Source of the DNA: Sediminibacterium goheungense
Lineage (GTDB): Bacteria; Bacteroidota; Bacteroidia; Chitinophagales; Chitinophagaceae
Length of the DNA: 64,000 nucleotides
Assembly: GCF_004361915.1 (NCBI RefSeq)
Contig: NZ_SNWP01000012.1
Location: forward strand, 62,001-126,000
Direction of reading: 5' to 3'
Part shown: positions 1-7,378 of the stretch, in pieces
Layout: each line of letters begins with the position of its first letter
How positions within the stretch are numbered: the stretch's first letter is position 1
Program-made: the position numbers and the translations under genes
The notes under the pieces: generated by a model
What the model was told of the DNA's origin: nothing
Database searches by the model: none
Seen by the model: only the letters and a program-made list of their open reading frames with translations

Positions 1-227
1 TGATTGCTGATGATGTAACCAATAGTGGTAAAACGCTTTTGTATGCATTAAAGCCCTTACTGCAGTTTCATCCGAAAACCATCCAGACGCTTGTATTGGT
101 TGAGCGTATGCATAAACTATTTCCGGTGAAACCCGATTTTGTAGGTCTATCGGTTGCTACCACCATTCAGGATCATATTCAGGTGGAAGTAAAGGATGGG
201 GAAGTGGAAGGTGCCTATATCTCATAA
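1..227 (+). CDS. PyrR-like phosphoribosyltransferase, C-terminal part (5' end outside window)
   Basis: Only the last 74 codons are present; the frame is open to the left edge. The visible part begins in the PRPP-binding loop of type I phosphoribosyltransferases (IADDVTNSGKT, acidic pair followed by a Thr/Ser-Gly-Lys-Thr turn). The tail, with KPDFVG followed by a beta-rich end, resembles the C-terminus of PyrR-type proteins, which convert uracil plus PRPP to UMP and in some bacteria regulate pyr mRNA. The substrate cannot be assigned from this fragment. It ends 93 bp before the next gene, which has the same direction. Family is fairly certain, PyrR assignment is inference. Confidence 0.75.
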   Translation, partial: IADDVTNSGKTLLYALKPLLQFHPKTIQTLVLVERMHKLFPVKPDFVGLSVATTIQDHIQVEVKDGEVEGAYIS

Positions 228-320
228 AAAAAATTACCAATAGAAGGCTTAGCCTGAAAATGAACAAAGATTCCCAAAACTTATTATATTCAATCAACGC
301 AATACTAAAAGCGATTAATT

Positions 321-2048
321 ATGGATGCTGCCATACTCGAAAAAGTGAATAGCTGGCTTACCGGCAATTATGATGCGGATACCAAAGAGGCTATCCGGAA
401 AATGCAGGAGAACCAGCCTGATGAACTTGCAGATGCCTTTTACCGAAACCTTGAATTCGGAACGGGTGGTTTACGCGGTATCATGGGCATCGGAACCAAT
501 CGTGTCAATAAATACACCATTGGTATGGCTACACAGGGTTTTGCCAATTATCTCAAAAAGTCTTACGGTGATCAGGAAATTAAAGTGGCTATTGGTCACG
601 ACAGTCGGAATAACAGCCGCTTTTTTGCTGAAACCACCGCCAATGTTTTTGCTGCAAACGGCATCAAAGTATTTCTATTTGAAGCTTTAAGGCCTACACC
701 TGAACTTAGTTTTGCCATCAGGTACCTGGGATGTCAGGGTGGAGTGGTTTGTACAGCATCACATAACCCTAAAGAATATAACGGTTATAAAGCTTACTGG
801 AATGATGGCGGTCAGTTGGTACCTCCACATGATAAGAACGTAATCAAAGAAGTGGAAGCGATTACGAATGTGAATGATGTGAAATGGGACGGTGGAGCTG
901 CCAATATTACCCTGCTGGGGAGCGATATGGATGAAGCCTACATCAATATGGTAAAACAACTTAGTGTTTATCCGGATGTAATAGCGAAGCAGCATGATCT
1001 TAAAATTGTATATACACCCATTCATGGAACAGGTATTACACTGGTGCCTCAGGTATTGAAAACTTTTGGGTTTACCAATGTTACGGTGGTAGAAGAACAG
1101 TCTACACCAGATGGTAATTTCCCAACGGTTGTGTACCCGAATCCGGAAGAAAGTGAAACCATGGGTATCGGTTTACAGAAAGCCAGGGAACTGGATGCTG
1201 ATATCCTTTTAGGGACTGATCCTGATGCAGACAGGGTTGGTATTGGTGTAAAAAATCATAAGGGTGAATGGGTACTGATGAATGGTAACCAGACTGCTGT
1301 ACTTGCTTTTGCTTATATGATAGAAGCCAGAAAAGCCAAAGGTATTGCGGCCTCTAATGATATGGTGATCTCTACGATTGTTACGACCCAAATGATCAAT
1401 GAAGTAGCAAGACAGAATCAGGTAGCCTGTTACAACGTACTTACCGGCTTCAAATGGATAGCAGAACTCATTAAGGAAAAAGAGGGGAAGGAAAACTATG
1501 TAATAGGAGGGGAAGAGAGTTTTGGCCTGATGATTGGCGATAAAATCCGTGATAAAGATGCGGTAAGTGCTGTGGCATTGATGTGTGAAATGGCGGCCTA
1601 TGAAAAGGCAAAGGGCAGAACCCTGTTTGATAAAATGATTGAGTTGTATATCCAGTATGGCTTCTATTATGAAAACCTGATCAGTATTACCAAGAAAGGA
1701 ATGAATGGTCAGAAGGAAATTGCTGCTATGATGGAAAGCTATCGTCAGCAGCCACCGGCTACTATCGACGGAGCAAAAGTTATTGAGTTGCTGGATTATG
1801 AATTGCAAACCGGTAAAAACCTGGTTACAGGTGAAAGCTGGAAAATCTCCTTGCCTAAGAGTAATGTGTTACAGTTTATTACAGAAGATGGTAGTAAGAT
1901 ATCGGCCAGACCATCGGGTACAGAGCCCAAGATTAAGTTTTATTTCAGTGTGAATACAACCCTGAAAGACAAAGCTTCATTTGATGTTCAATATGCGGCT
2001 TTGCAGGAAAAAGTGAACCGTATTATTGCGGATATGCAATTGAAATAA
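321..2048 (+). CDS. Phospho-sugar mutase (phosphoglucomutase/phosphomannomutase, PgcA-like)
   Basis: 575 aa cytosolic alpha-D-phosphohexomutase that interconverts hexose 1- and 6-phosphates. All family landmarks are visible: the active-site phosphoserine loop TASHNPKEYNGYK (residues 145-157, Ser147), the metal-binding loop GTDPDADRVG (about 298), the sugar-binding loop GGEESFG (about 396) and the phosphate-binding loop RPSGTEPKIKFYF (about 530). The length matches the long PgcA/PGM2-like branch rather than the ~450 aa GlmM branch; a GlmM-type paralogue lies at 24.1 kb. The ATG at 321 fits the start of the conserved N-terminus. A strong bidirectional terminator follows directly. Confidence 0.93.
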   Translation: MDAAILEKVNSWLTGNYDADTKEAIRKMQENQPDELADAFYRNLEFGTGGLRGIMGIGTNRVNKYTIGMATQGFANYLKKSYGDQEIKVAIGHDSRNNSRFFAETTANVFAANGIKVFLFEALRPTPELSFAIRYLGCQGGVVCTASHNPKEYNGYKAYWNDGGQLVPPHDKNVIKEVEAITNVNDVKWDGGAANITLLGSDMDEAYINMVKQLSVYPDVIAKQHDLKIVYTPIHGTGITLVPQVLKTFGFTNVTVVEEQSTPDGNFPTVVYPNPEESETMGIGLQKARELDADILLGTDPDADRVGIGVKNHKGEWVLMNGNQTAVLAFAYMIEARKAKGIAASNDMVISTIVTTQMINEVARQNQVACYNVLTGFKWIAELIKEKEGKENYVIGGEESFGLMIGDKIRDKDAVSAVALMCEMAAYEKAKGRTLFDKMIELYIQYGFYYENLISITKKGMNGQKEIAAMMESYRQQPPATIDGAKVIELLDYELQTGKNLVTGESWKISLPKSNVLQFITEDGSKISARPSGTEPKIKFYFSVNTTLKDKASFDVQYAALQEKVNRIIADMQLK

Positions 2049-2063
2049 ATACAAAGCTTACAT

Positions 2064-2096
2064 AAAAAGCCATCCGCCCTAGGCGGATGGCTTTTT
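2064..2096. terminator. Bidirectional intrinsic terminator
   Basis: Perfect 10-bp GC-rich stem (arms 2069-2078 and 2082-2091, 3-nt loop) flanked by five A on the left and five T on the right, so it works in both directions. It lies between the convergent phosphohexomutase gene and the lipoprotein gene. Confidence 0.9.
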
Positions 2097-2121
2097 GTAT
2101 GGAAAGATCAATTTTTCTTCT

Positions 2122-2652
2122 TTAGTTGATTCTTTTGATTTTCAGATGACTGAACCTGCCACCCTGAATAGGGTATTCTCCGGTTTTATTGGCCTGCTGA
2201 TCGAAAGTGAAATAAGTGAACTGGAAACTACCACTGATATAATCAGCACCAATCTGCTCTATCACCAGTTGTCCTGACTGGAAGAAATGATATTTTCCAT
2301 GGGTGGAATTTGTGGTTTCTTTCCATTCAATAAAGTGACCTGGGAAATTCGTAGTTAGCGGAAAAGTTTTGGAGCCCCCTGTATTGTTTCGGGTAAAGTC
2401 TTCCACCATAAACTGAATCAGTGTGCTGCTGTCGTTGCTCAGCTTTCTTTCAGCTGAAATCCGGAGCAGGTGTTTACCTCCTTCTACAATTTTTTCAGAA
2501 GTTACCGTGATCTTATTTTCAAAGCCAACTTCAATACCGGAAACAGTGGCCTTAAAAATGGGATCAGGAACCGTATAAACCGGTTTTTCCGATTCCTTGG
2601 TACAGGATAATAGTGCAAAAGATAAAGTGATAAAAACCAATAACTGCCTCAT
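2122..2652 (-). CDS. Hypothetical lipoprotein
   Basis: 176 aa. The N-terminus is a lipoprotein signal: a short basic start (MRQ), a hydrophobic core and a lipobox ending LLSC, with the lipidated Cys at about residue 17, followed by KESEKP. The rest is rich in beta-forming residues and predicted to be periplasmic or outer-membrane attached. I recognise no catalytic motif; the mature part could be a beta-sandwich. It is a single gene, sharing the upstream 194-bp spacer (2653-2846) with the divergent pcm gene; I see no clear promoter there. Function unknown. Confidence 0.8.
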   Translation of the reverse strand: MRQLLVFITLSFALLSCTKESEKPVYTVPDPIFKATVSGIEVGFENKITVTSEKIVEGGKHLLRISAERKLSNDSSTLIQFMVEDFTRNNTGGSKTFPLTTNFPGHFIEWKETTNSTHGKYHFFQSGQLVIEQIGADYISGSFQFTYFTFDQQANKTGEYPIQGGRFSHLKIKRIN

Positions 2653-2846
2653 TGTTTAATTTTTTGCAATACTATTGGCAAAGTGTAGTTGAAAGAGGAA
2701 GTCTTTATATATCCGGTCATATCTAAGTAACAGAGGTTTTCCCTGTCACATGAATATGTGGGTAATTTACATCTGATGAAATTCTTTTCACACTTATCTG
2801 ATTTTCTTATTCCAGCCATATGGAAAGAGTATATTCGTAATTGCTT

Positions 2847-3506
2847 ATGAAACCAAAATTCGACGATACTTATCAGCATAAGGGGCTAAGACGGCAACTG
2901 ATTCAATTGCTGCGTGAAAAGGGTATAACCGATGAGACGGTGCTGGACGCCATGAATAATATTCCCCGTCACTTTTTTCTGGATTCAGCTTTTGATAAAA
3001 TAGCCTACGAAGACCGGGCTTTTCCTATAGGGGAGGGACAAACCATTTCACAACCTTATACGGTTGCTTACCAGACCCAGTTATTACAAGTGAAAAAAAT
3101 GGAAAAGATTCTGGAGATCGGAACCGGTAGTATGTATCAGTCTTCGGTACTGGCAGAAATGGGTGCCCGTGTATTTACTATTGAACGGCAAAAAAAATTA
3201 TACGACCAGCATGGTAGTTTTGTTTTCAAAGGCCGTTATCCCAACCTCAAGTTTTTTTATGGTGATGGCTTTGAAGGATTGCCCGCCTATCAACCCTACG
3301 ATAAAATATTAATTACAGCAGCAGCTCCTTTTATACCTCCCAAATTAGTAGCGCAGTTAAAAACAGGCGGTATGATGGTATTACCGGTAGACGAAGGCGA
3401 AAACCAACGTATGCTGCGCCTCACCAAAATGGAAGACGGCTCCCTTGCCGAAGAAGCTTTTGAAGAGTTTTCTTTTGTACCCATGCTTACGGGGAAAAAC
3501 AGATAG
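2847..3506 (+). CDS. pcm: Protein-L-isoaspartate O-methyltransferase
   Basis: 219 aa SAM-dependent methyltransferase that methylates L-isoaspartyl residues in aged proteins to start their repair; cytosolic. The N-terminal half has the substrate-side segment with IPRHFF and the GEGQTISQPYTVAYQTQLL signature, followed by SAM motif I at about residue 89 (LEIGTGSMYQSSVLAEMG) and a post-I acidic residue in TIER. Length is normal. The glycine usually found after GTGS is Met here. ATG at 2847 is preferred; an in-frame TTG six bases upstream is less likely. The gene converges on the large receptor gene. Confidence 0.92.
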   Translation: MKPKFDDTYQHKGLRRQLIQLLREKGITDETVLDAMNNIPRHFFLDSAFDKIAYEDRAFPIGEGQTISQPYTVAYQTQLLQVKKMEKILEIGTGSMYQSSVLAEMGARVFTIERQKKLYDQHGSFVFKGRYPNLKFFYGDGFEGLPAYQPYDKILITAAAPFIPPKLVAQLKTGGMMVLPVDEGENQRMLRLTKMEDGSLAEEAFEEFSFVPMLTGKNR

Positions 3507-3650
3507 AACAGAGGAATAAGGAATAAGAAATATGGAATGAGGAAGTGTTTACTACTTTTCATTCCTTTTTTATCTCTATAAAATGGAAAAAGTCCAGGAG
3601 AAATGATCTGCCTGGACTTTTTCTGTTTCTTATTCCTTATTCCTCTGTTT
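3505..3650. repeat. Word-repeat inverted repeat around an intrinsic terminator
   Basis: Left arm about 3505-3530 (contains AGAGGAATAAGGAATAAG) and right arm about 3624-3650 (CTTATTCCTTATTCCTCT) are reverse complements made of a repeated AATAAGG word. Between them is a terminator hairpin (arms 3587-3598 and 3611-3622, A-tract before and T-tract after). The unit sits between the convergent pcm and receptor genes. Confidence 0.85.
3587..3622. terminator. Bidirectional intrinsic terminator
   Basis: Arms AAAAAGTCCAGG (3587-3598) and CCTGGACTTTTT (3611-3622) with a 12-nt loop; A-rich on the left and T-rich on the right, so usable by both converging transcripts. Confidence 0.85.
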
Positions 3651-3660
3651 CTCTGTTCTC

Positions 3661-6339
3661 TTACTGCTGTATCATATCCATTCCACCGCCCTGATCGGCT
3701 TTGGTATTTTTGCGTTTAAAGAGGGTAGCATCAAACTTGCCAAAGCGGAAGTTGAAGTTCAGGCGTAATACCTGAGGGTCTCTTCTGCGCTGACTTGTTT
3801 GCTGGAACAGGTTGCTTTCAGAATAAGATTCAAATAACTGGGTACGGAAAATATCATTCATGCTCAATGTTAAAGATCCGCTCTTTCCGTTTTTCCAGGT
3901 CCATTCTTTACGGATAGCGAGGTCAAATCCATAACGTGGCAGGTTGTAACCCTGAGCGGTACCTTGCATACCACCACCCCACATCATACCACCGCCGCCA
4001 CCGCCACCGCCGCGACCACCACCGCCACCGCCACCTGGAGGTAATACGGTTTTGGCCTGGTAGTCACCACTGAACTGGATAGACAATGTTTTCGTTACTT
4101 TAAAGCTACTGTTCATTTTTGCAAACCAGCTTACACGGGCATTGTTATTAATATTCTGGCCAGGGATGGTTGCATTGATTTTTGCACTGAACAGGTTGGC
4201 ACTCAAAGTGAGATCCCACCACTTGGTAACAGGCATTTTATTGCTCAGTTCCAAACCATAAGTAATACTGTTATCAGCATTGATATAAGAGTTATAGAAT
4301 ACCGGTGTAGTATCAGATGGGTTCAGCTCATTTTTGCCAGTATAAGAATACCGGGTAATGAGATTGGTACTGTATTTGAAGAAAGCTGTTACCAGAAAAT
4401 TGGCACCACGCTTATAAGCATTATTATAAGAAACTTCAAATGAATTGGTGAACTCTGGTTTCAGTCCGGCATTACCGATATTGATATTCTGTGGATCAGA
4501 ATAATCAGGGAAAGGCATTAACTGGAAGAAGTTAGGTCTGTTCACACGGCGAGAGTAGTTTAACTGTAAATCTTCCTTATCATTTACTTTATAAGTAATA
4601 AATGCACTAGGGAAAAGACTCAGTGGGAAATCCACTTTGAACTGAGACGAATCAGCGCCGGTTGTTTTCAATAATGTACCGGTGTAGTTTGAGCTCTCAG
4701 CACGTAAGCCGAGCTGGTAGCTGAATTTCTTTACTTTAAAGCTGTATGTAGCATAGGCAGCAAATACCTGGTCAGTAAATTTATAACGGTTACTGATGGC
4801 AGGAACCAATGTGTATTTGTTGGTGCCATAATCATATCTGTACTGGTTGCTGTTGTTTCCGAAATCGCGGAAAGCAGCACGTGCACCCAATTCCAGCTTG
4901 CTGTCATCACTTAAAGGATTTTCGTAGTCTGTCTGAAAAGTGTAGAACTTGTTGGTACCACTACCTGTTGTTTGTTGTAACAGGGCAGGAAACTTGATGG
5001 TATTATCAGTTTTATAGGTGCTGGTACCCGTATATGCGTTATTGTCGTTTTTGCTTGAGTTGAAGTTGATGTCTGCAGAGATATTTTCTCCGTTACGTGC
5101 AAAATTGTGTTTATAGCTTAATTGAGTACCAAAGTTTTCAAAATTACTACGACTGTTATTTTGAATCTGGTTGTAAGAAGTATAAATATTATTTACTGTA
5201 GAATCAACTTTCTGTGTATTTACGTTATCAAACTGTCCTTTGTTGTAGTTGGCAGCAATTGAAATGGTATTTCTGTTATCTACCAGGAAGTCGAGACCAC
5301 CACGGAAGAAACCAAAATAACCATCACTTACGTTTTTACCGTTTGTTTTTACAATGCTTGGTGTGGTAAACAGGTTGGTTCTGTCTGTAAAGTTGTTGGA
5401 GATAGATTTACGTTGATTATAGTTCGCACTCAGGAATGCGTTTATTTTATTCTGACGTATATTGATATCAGCACCCAGGTTTACACGGGCACGTGAATCA
5501 ATACCGGTTCTGACACCACCATTATAACCTACTTTTTTATTCTTTTTCAGTACAATGTTCAGGATACCTGCATTACCACCCGATGCATCAAATTTTGCAG
5601 AAGGGTTAGTTATGAGTTCTACTTTTTCAATGATATCTGCTGGCAACTGGTCCAGTGTAACCGTTGTTGGGCGACCATCAATGAAAATGGTAGGGGCAGC
5701 ATTTCTGAGGGTCACATTACCATCCACATCTACGTTTAACGCAGGAATGTTTTTCATGATCTCAGTAGCTGTCTGACCTGCACTAACCAGGTTTTTATCA
5801 ACGTTAAATATTTTTCTGTCGATACCCATTTCAAACTGGGGTTTGGCAGTTGCGGTAACGGTTACGTTACCCAGATCAGTCGCATCCTGCTCCATTTTAA
5901 TATTGCCAAGGTCTTTATCGGTCATGCCAGCCATTTGCTGCATACCGCCGCCAGCCTGACCACCTTCTCCACGTGCGGGCATTTTAATGCCGAAGGATAC
6001 GGTTTTTTCCAGCGCCGCATAGCCTAAAGCACTGAATTTCAGCTTAAAATCTCCGAATAGAGGGAGGTTATCAAAGCTGAAATCGCCATTGGCACGGGTA
6101 ATCTGTGTATTTAAAACGGCCTGAGCCATTTTTTTGGTTACCGTATCGAAGCGGTTACCTGAAATTTGTACGGTCACGCCCTCGATACCTTTATTGGTCT
6201 TACTGTCAACGATTTTACCGTAAAAATGCCCCACATTCATACTGGCGGGGGCCCCACCACCCATTCTGGCGCCCGGAAACTGGGCAAAAAGGGTAGAAGA
6301 GAGAATCAGAAAAGCCAAACTTGTCAATAACTTACTCAT
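3661..6339 (-). CDS. TonB-dependent-receptor-like outer-membrane beta-barrel with carboxypeptidase-regulatory domain
   Basis: 892 aa from the ATG at 6339, chosen because it starts a standard signal peptide (MSKLLTSLAFLILSS ending LFAQ). Order of parts: a carboxypeptidase-regulatory-like beta-sandwich (about 35-115), a plug-like domain (about 170-270; includes PTIFIDGRPTT and the QLPADIIEKVELI strand), then a long barrel typical of the Bacteroidota 'outer membrane beta-barrel family' (PF14905-like) with a NYSRRVNRPNFFQL signature. The C-terminus lacks the terminal Phe of classic porins. A Gly-rich segment at about residues 765-790 sits inside the barrel. Substrate unknown; no SusD partner is adjacent, so this is not a polysaccharide-utilisation pair. 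Transcribed alone. Confidence 0.88.
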   Translation of the reverse strand: MSKLLTSLAFLILSSTLFAQFPGARMGGGAPASMNVGHFYGKIVDSKTNKGIEGVTVQISGNRFDTVTKKMAQAVLNTQITRANGDFSFDNLPLFGDFKLKFSALGYAALEKTVSFGIKMPARGEGGQAGGGMQQMAGMTDKDLGNIKMEQDATDLGNVTVTATAKPQFEMGIDRKIFNVDKNLVSAGQTATEIMKNIPALNVDVDGNVTLRNAAPTIFIDGRPTTVTLDQLPADIIEKVELITNPSAKFDASGGNAGILNIVLKKNKKVGYNGGVRTGIDSRARVNLGADINIRQNKINAFLSANYNQRKSISNNFTDRTNLFTTPSIVKTNGKNVSDGYFGFFRGGLDFLVDNRNTISIAANYNKGQFDNVNTQKVDSTVNNIYTSYNQIQNNSRSNFENFGTQLSYKHNFARNGENISADINFNSSKNDNNAYTGTSTYKTDNTIKFPALLQQTTGSGTNKFYTFQTDYENPLSDDSKLELGARAAFRDFGNNSNQYRYDYGTNKYTLVPAISNRYKFTDQVFAAYATYSFKVKKFSYQLGLRAESSNYTGTLLKTTGADSSQFKVDFPLSLFPSAFITYKVNDKEDLQLNYSRRVNRPNFFQLMPFPDYSDPQNINIGNAGLKPEFTNSFEVSYNNAYKRGANFLVTAFFKYSTNLITRYSYTGKNELNPSDTTPVFYNSYINADNSITYGLELSNKMPVTKWWDLTLSANLFSAKINATIPGQNINNNARVSWFAKMNSSFKVTKTLSIQFSGDYQAKTVLPPGGGGGGGRGGGGGGGGMMWGGGMQGTAQGYNLPRYGFDLAIRKEWTWKNGKSGSLTLSMNDIFRTQLFESYSESNLFQQTSQRRRDPQVLRLNFNFRFGKFDATLFKRKNTKADQGGGMDMIQQ

Positions 6340-6500
6340 GTTTTTATGTTGAATTATACTAATGCAAAGTTGCAACGTTGTTTTTGTTTGTTATTTTTCA
6401 TTACACAGACGGTAGTATGACAATCATAAAAGGGTAAAGTTTGAAGTACCATACCCCTTAATGGATGACTTGTCGGTGATAGTGTGGTTTAATTCGGTGA

Positions 6501-7103
6501 TCAGGCCAGCATACTGATAAAAACCTGCAGAAGACCAATGACAAAACCCAGAATGGCGCCCAGAATTTCAATAAAACGAAATTCTTTAGACATAATTGAA
6601 ACCAATATACTTTCCAGTTTATCGGTTGAAAAGCCGGCTACCTTTTCTATTACAATACGTTCCAGATCGAGTTGCTGCTGCAGGTTACCCATATATCGCT
6701 GCATAATGACCGGGAAAAGTGTTTCCAGTTCTTTCAGAAACACTGTTTTTAACTGCTGTATGGTGTTTTCACCGATAAACATGCTGATGATGGGCATTTC
6801 GTCGGCCAGCTTCTTACGCAGAAACTGGTCTATATGTGCTTCCACTACCGGCATTAGCTGCTGAATATTATTAGGGTCTGTGATCTTTTTTTCGATATCT
6901 GCAAAAGACAGCAACTCCTCGCTTACCAGTTTACCCAGTTTTTCAGCGAATTGCTGTTGTCTTTTAGGGAATATCCCCTGAATGGTGATACCCAGTATCT
7001 TTTTGGGTTCACGCGGGTGAAACAGCATTTTAATCGCAATCCAGTTGGTAAACCAACCGATGAATGCAGAAATGATGGGGATAAGAAGTAAAGAATAGCT
7101 CAT
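6501..7103 (-). CDS. DUF445 family membrane protein
   Basis: 200 aa from the ATG at 7103. The first 25 residues form a membrane segment (MSYSLLLIPIISAFIGWFTNWIAIKM) followed by LFHPREPKKILG, the hallmark of the DUF445/YheB family, and GIFPKRQQQFAEKLGKLV. A second hydrophobic segment closes the protein (ILGAILGFVIGLLQVFISML), so the middle helical part is predicted to lie on one side of the membrane between two anchors. The biochemical role of the family is not established. An upstream extension would run through the tRNA-His gene and its terminator, which rules it out. Confidence 0.88.
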   Translation of the reverse strand: MSYSLLLIPIISAFIGWFTNWIAIKMLFHPREPKKILGITIQGIFPKRQQQFAEKLGKLVSEELLSFADIEKKITDPNNIQQLMPVVEAHIDQFLRKKLADEMPIISMFIGENTIQQLKTVFLKELETLFPVIMQRYMGNLQQQLDLERIVIEKVAGFSTDKLESILVSIMSKEFRFIEILGAILGFVIGLLQVFISMLA

Positions 7104-7115
7104 GTGTAAAAATTT

Positions 7116-7150
7116 AAAAAACCTATAAGCAGTCAACTTATAGGTTTTTT
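7116..7150 (-). terminator. Intrinsic terminator of tRNA-His
   Basis: Stem of CCTATAAG and CTTATAGG (7122-7129 with 7137-7144) flanked by A6 and T6. On the minus strand it follows the tRNA-His 3' end by only a few bases and lies just upstream of the DUF445 start codon, so the DUF445 gene needs its own promoter or read-through. Confidence 0.85.
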
Positions 7151-7153
7151 CAG

Positions 7154-7228
7154 GGAGAACGATGGGTCTCGAACCCACGGCCTTCAGTGCCACAAACTGA
7201 CGCTCTAACCAACTGAGCTACGCTCTCC
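7154..7228 (-). tRNA. tRNA-His (GTG)
   Basis: Complete cloverleaf read on the minus strand: acceptor stem GAGAGCG with CGTTCTC (one G-U pair), T8-A9, D-arm beginning GCTC, anticodon stem TCAGT/ACTGA around the loop TTGTGGC (anticodon GTG, reads CAC/CAU), T-arm GTGGG-TTCGAGA-CCCAT. It has the two identity features of tRNA-His: an encoded extra G at position -1 opposite discriminator C73. CCA is not encoded; the next bases are CTG. Confidence 0.97.
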
Positions 7229-7242
7229 GTTTTATTGGAGTG

Positions 7243-7250
7243 CAAAAATA
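7243..7250 (-). promoter_or_regulatory. -7 box for tRNA-His
   Basis: TATTTTTG on the minus strand matches the Bacteroidota consensus TAnnTTTG exactly and would place the transcript start about 8 nt before the mature tRNA 5' end. I do not see a good -33 TTTG partner. Confidence 0.5.
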
Positions 7251-7361
7251 GGGGTAATTGAACATTTTTCATATAGAAATCACCTGTTTTTTTATAATAA
7301 CCACTCATCAAAACCTTTGTTAATTGCTAAAAACAATGCATAACTGATCAGGCTTTTCAGT

Positions 7362-7369
7362 TATTTTTG
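7362..7369 (+). promoter_or_regulatory. -7 box for the processing protease gene
   Basis: TATTTTTG, an exact TAnnTTTG match, ends 9 bases before the ATG at 7379, implying a very short 5' leader. The -33 region is not convincing. Confidence 0.45.
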
Positions 7370-7378
7370 GAGAGTATC

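Noticed and set aside
1209..1808. 199-codon minus-strand frame inside the phosphohexomutase gene
   Set aside because: Antisense shadow of a well-supported gene; Ile/Phe/His-rich sequence without domain signature.
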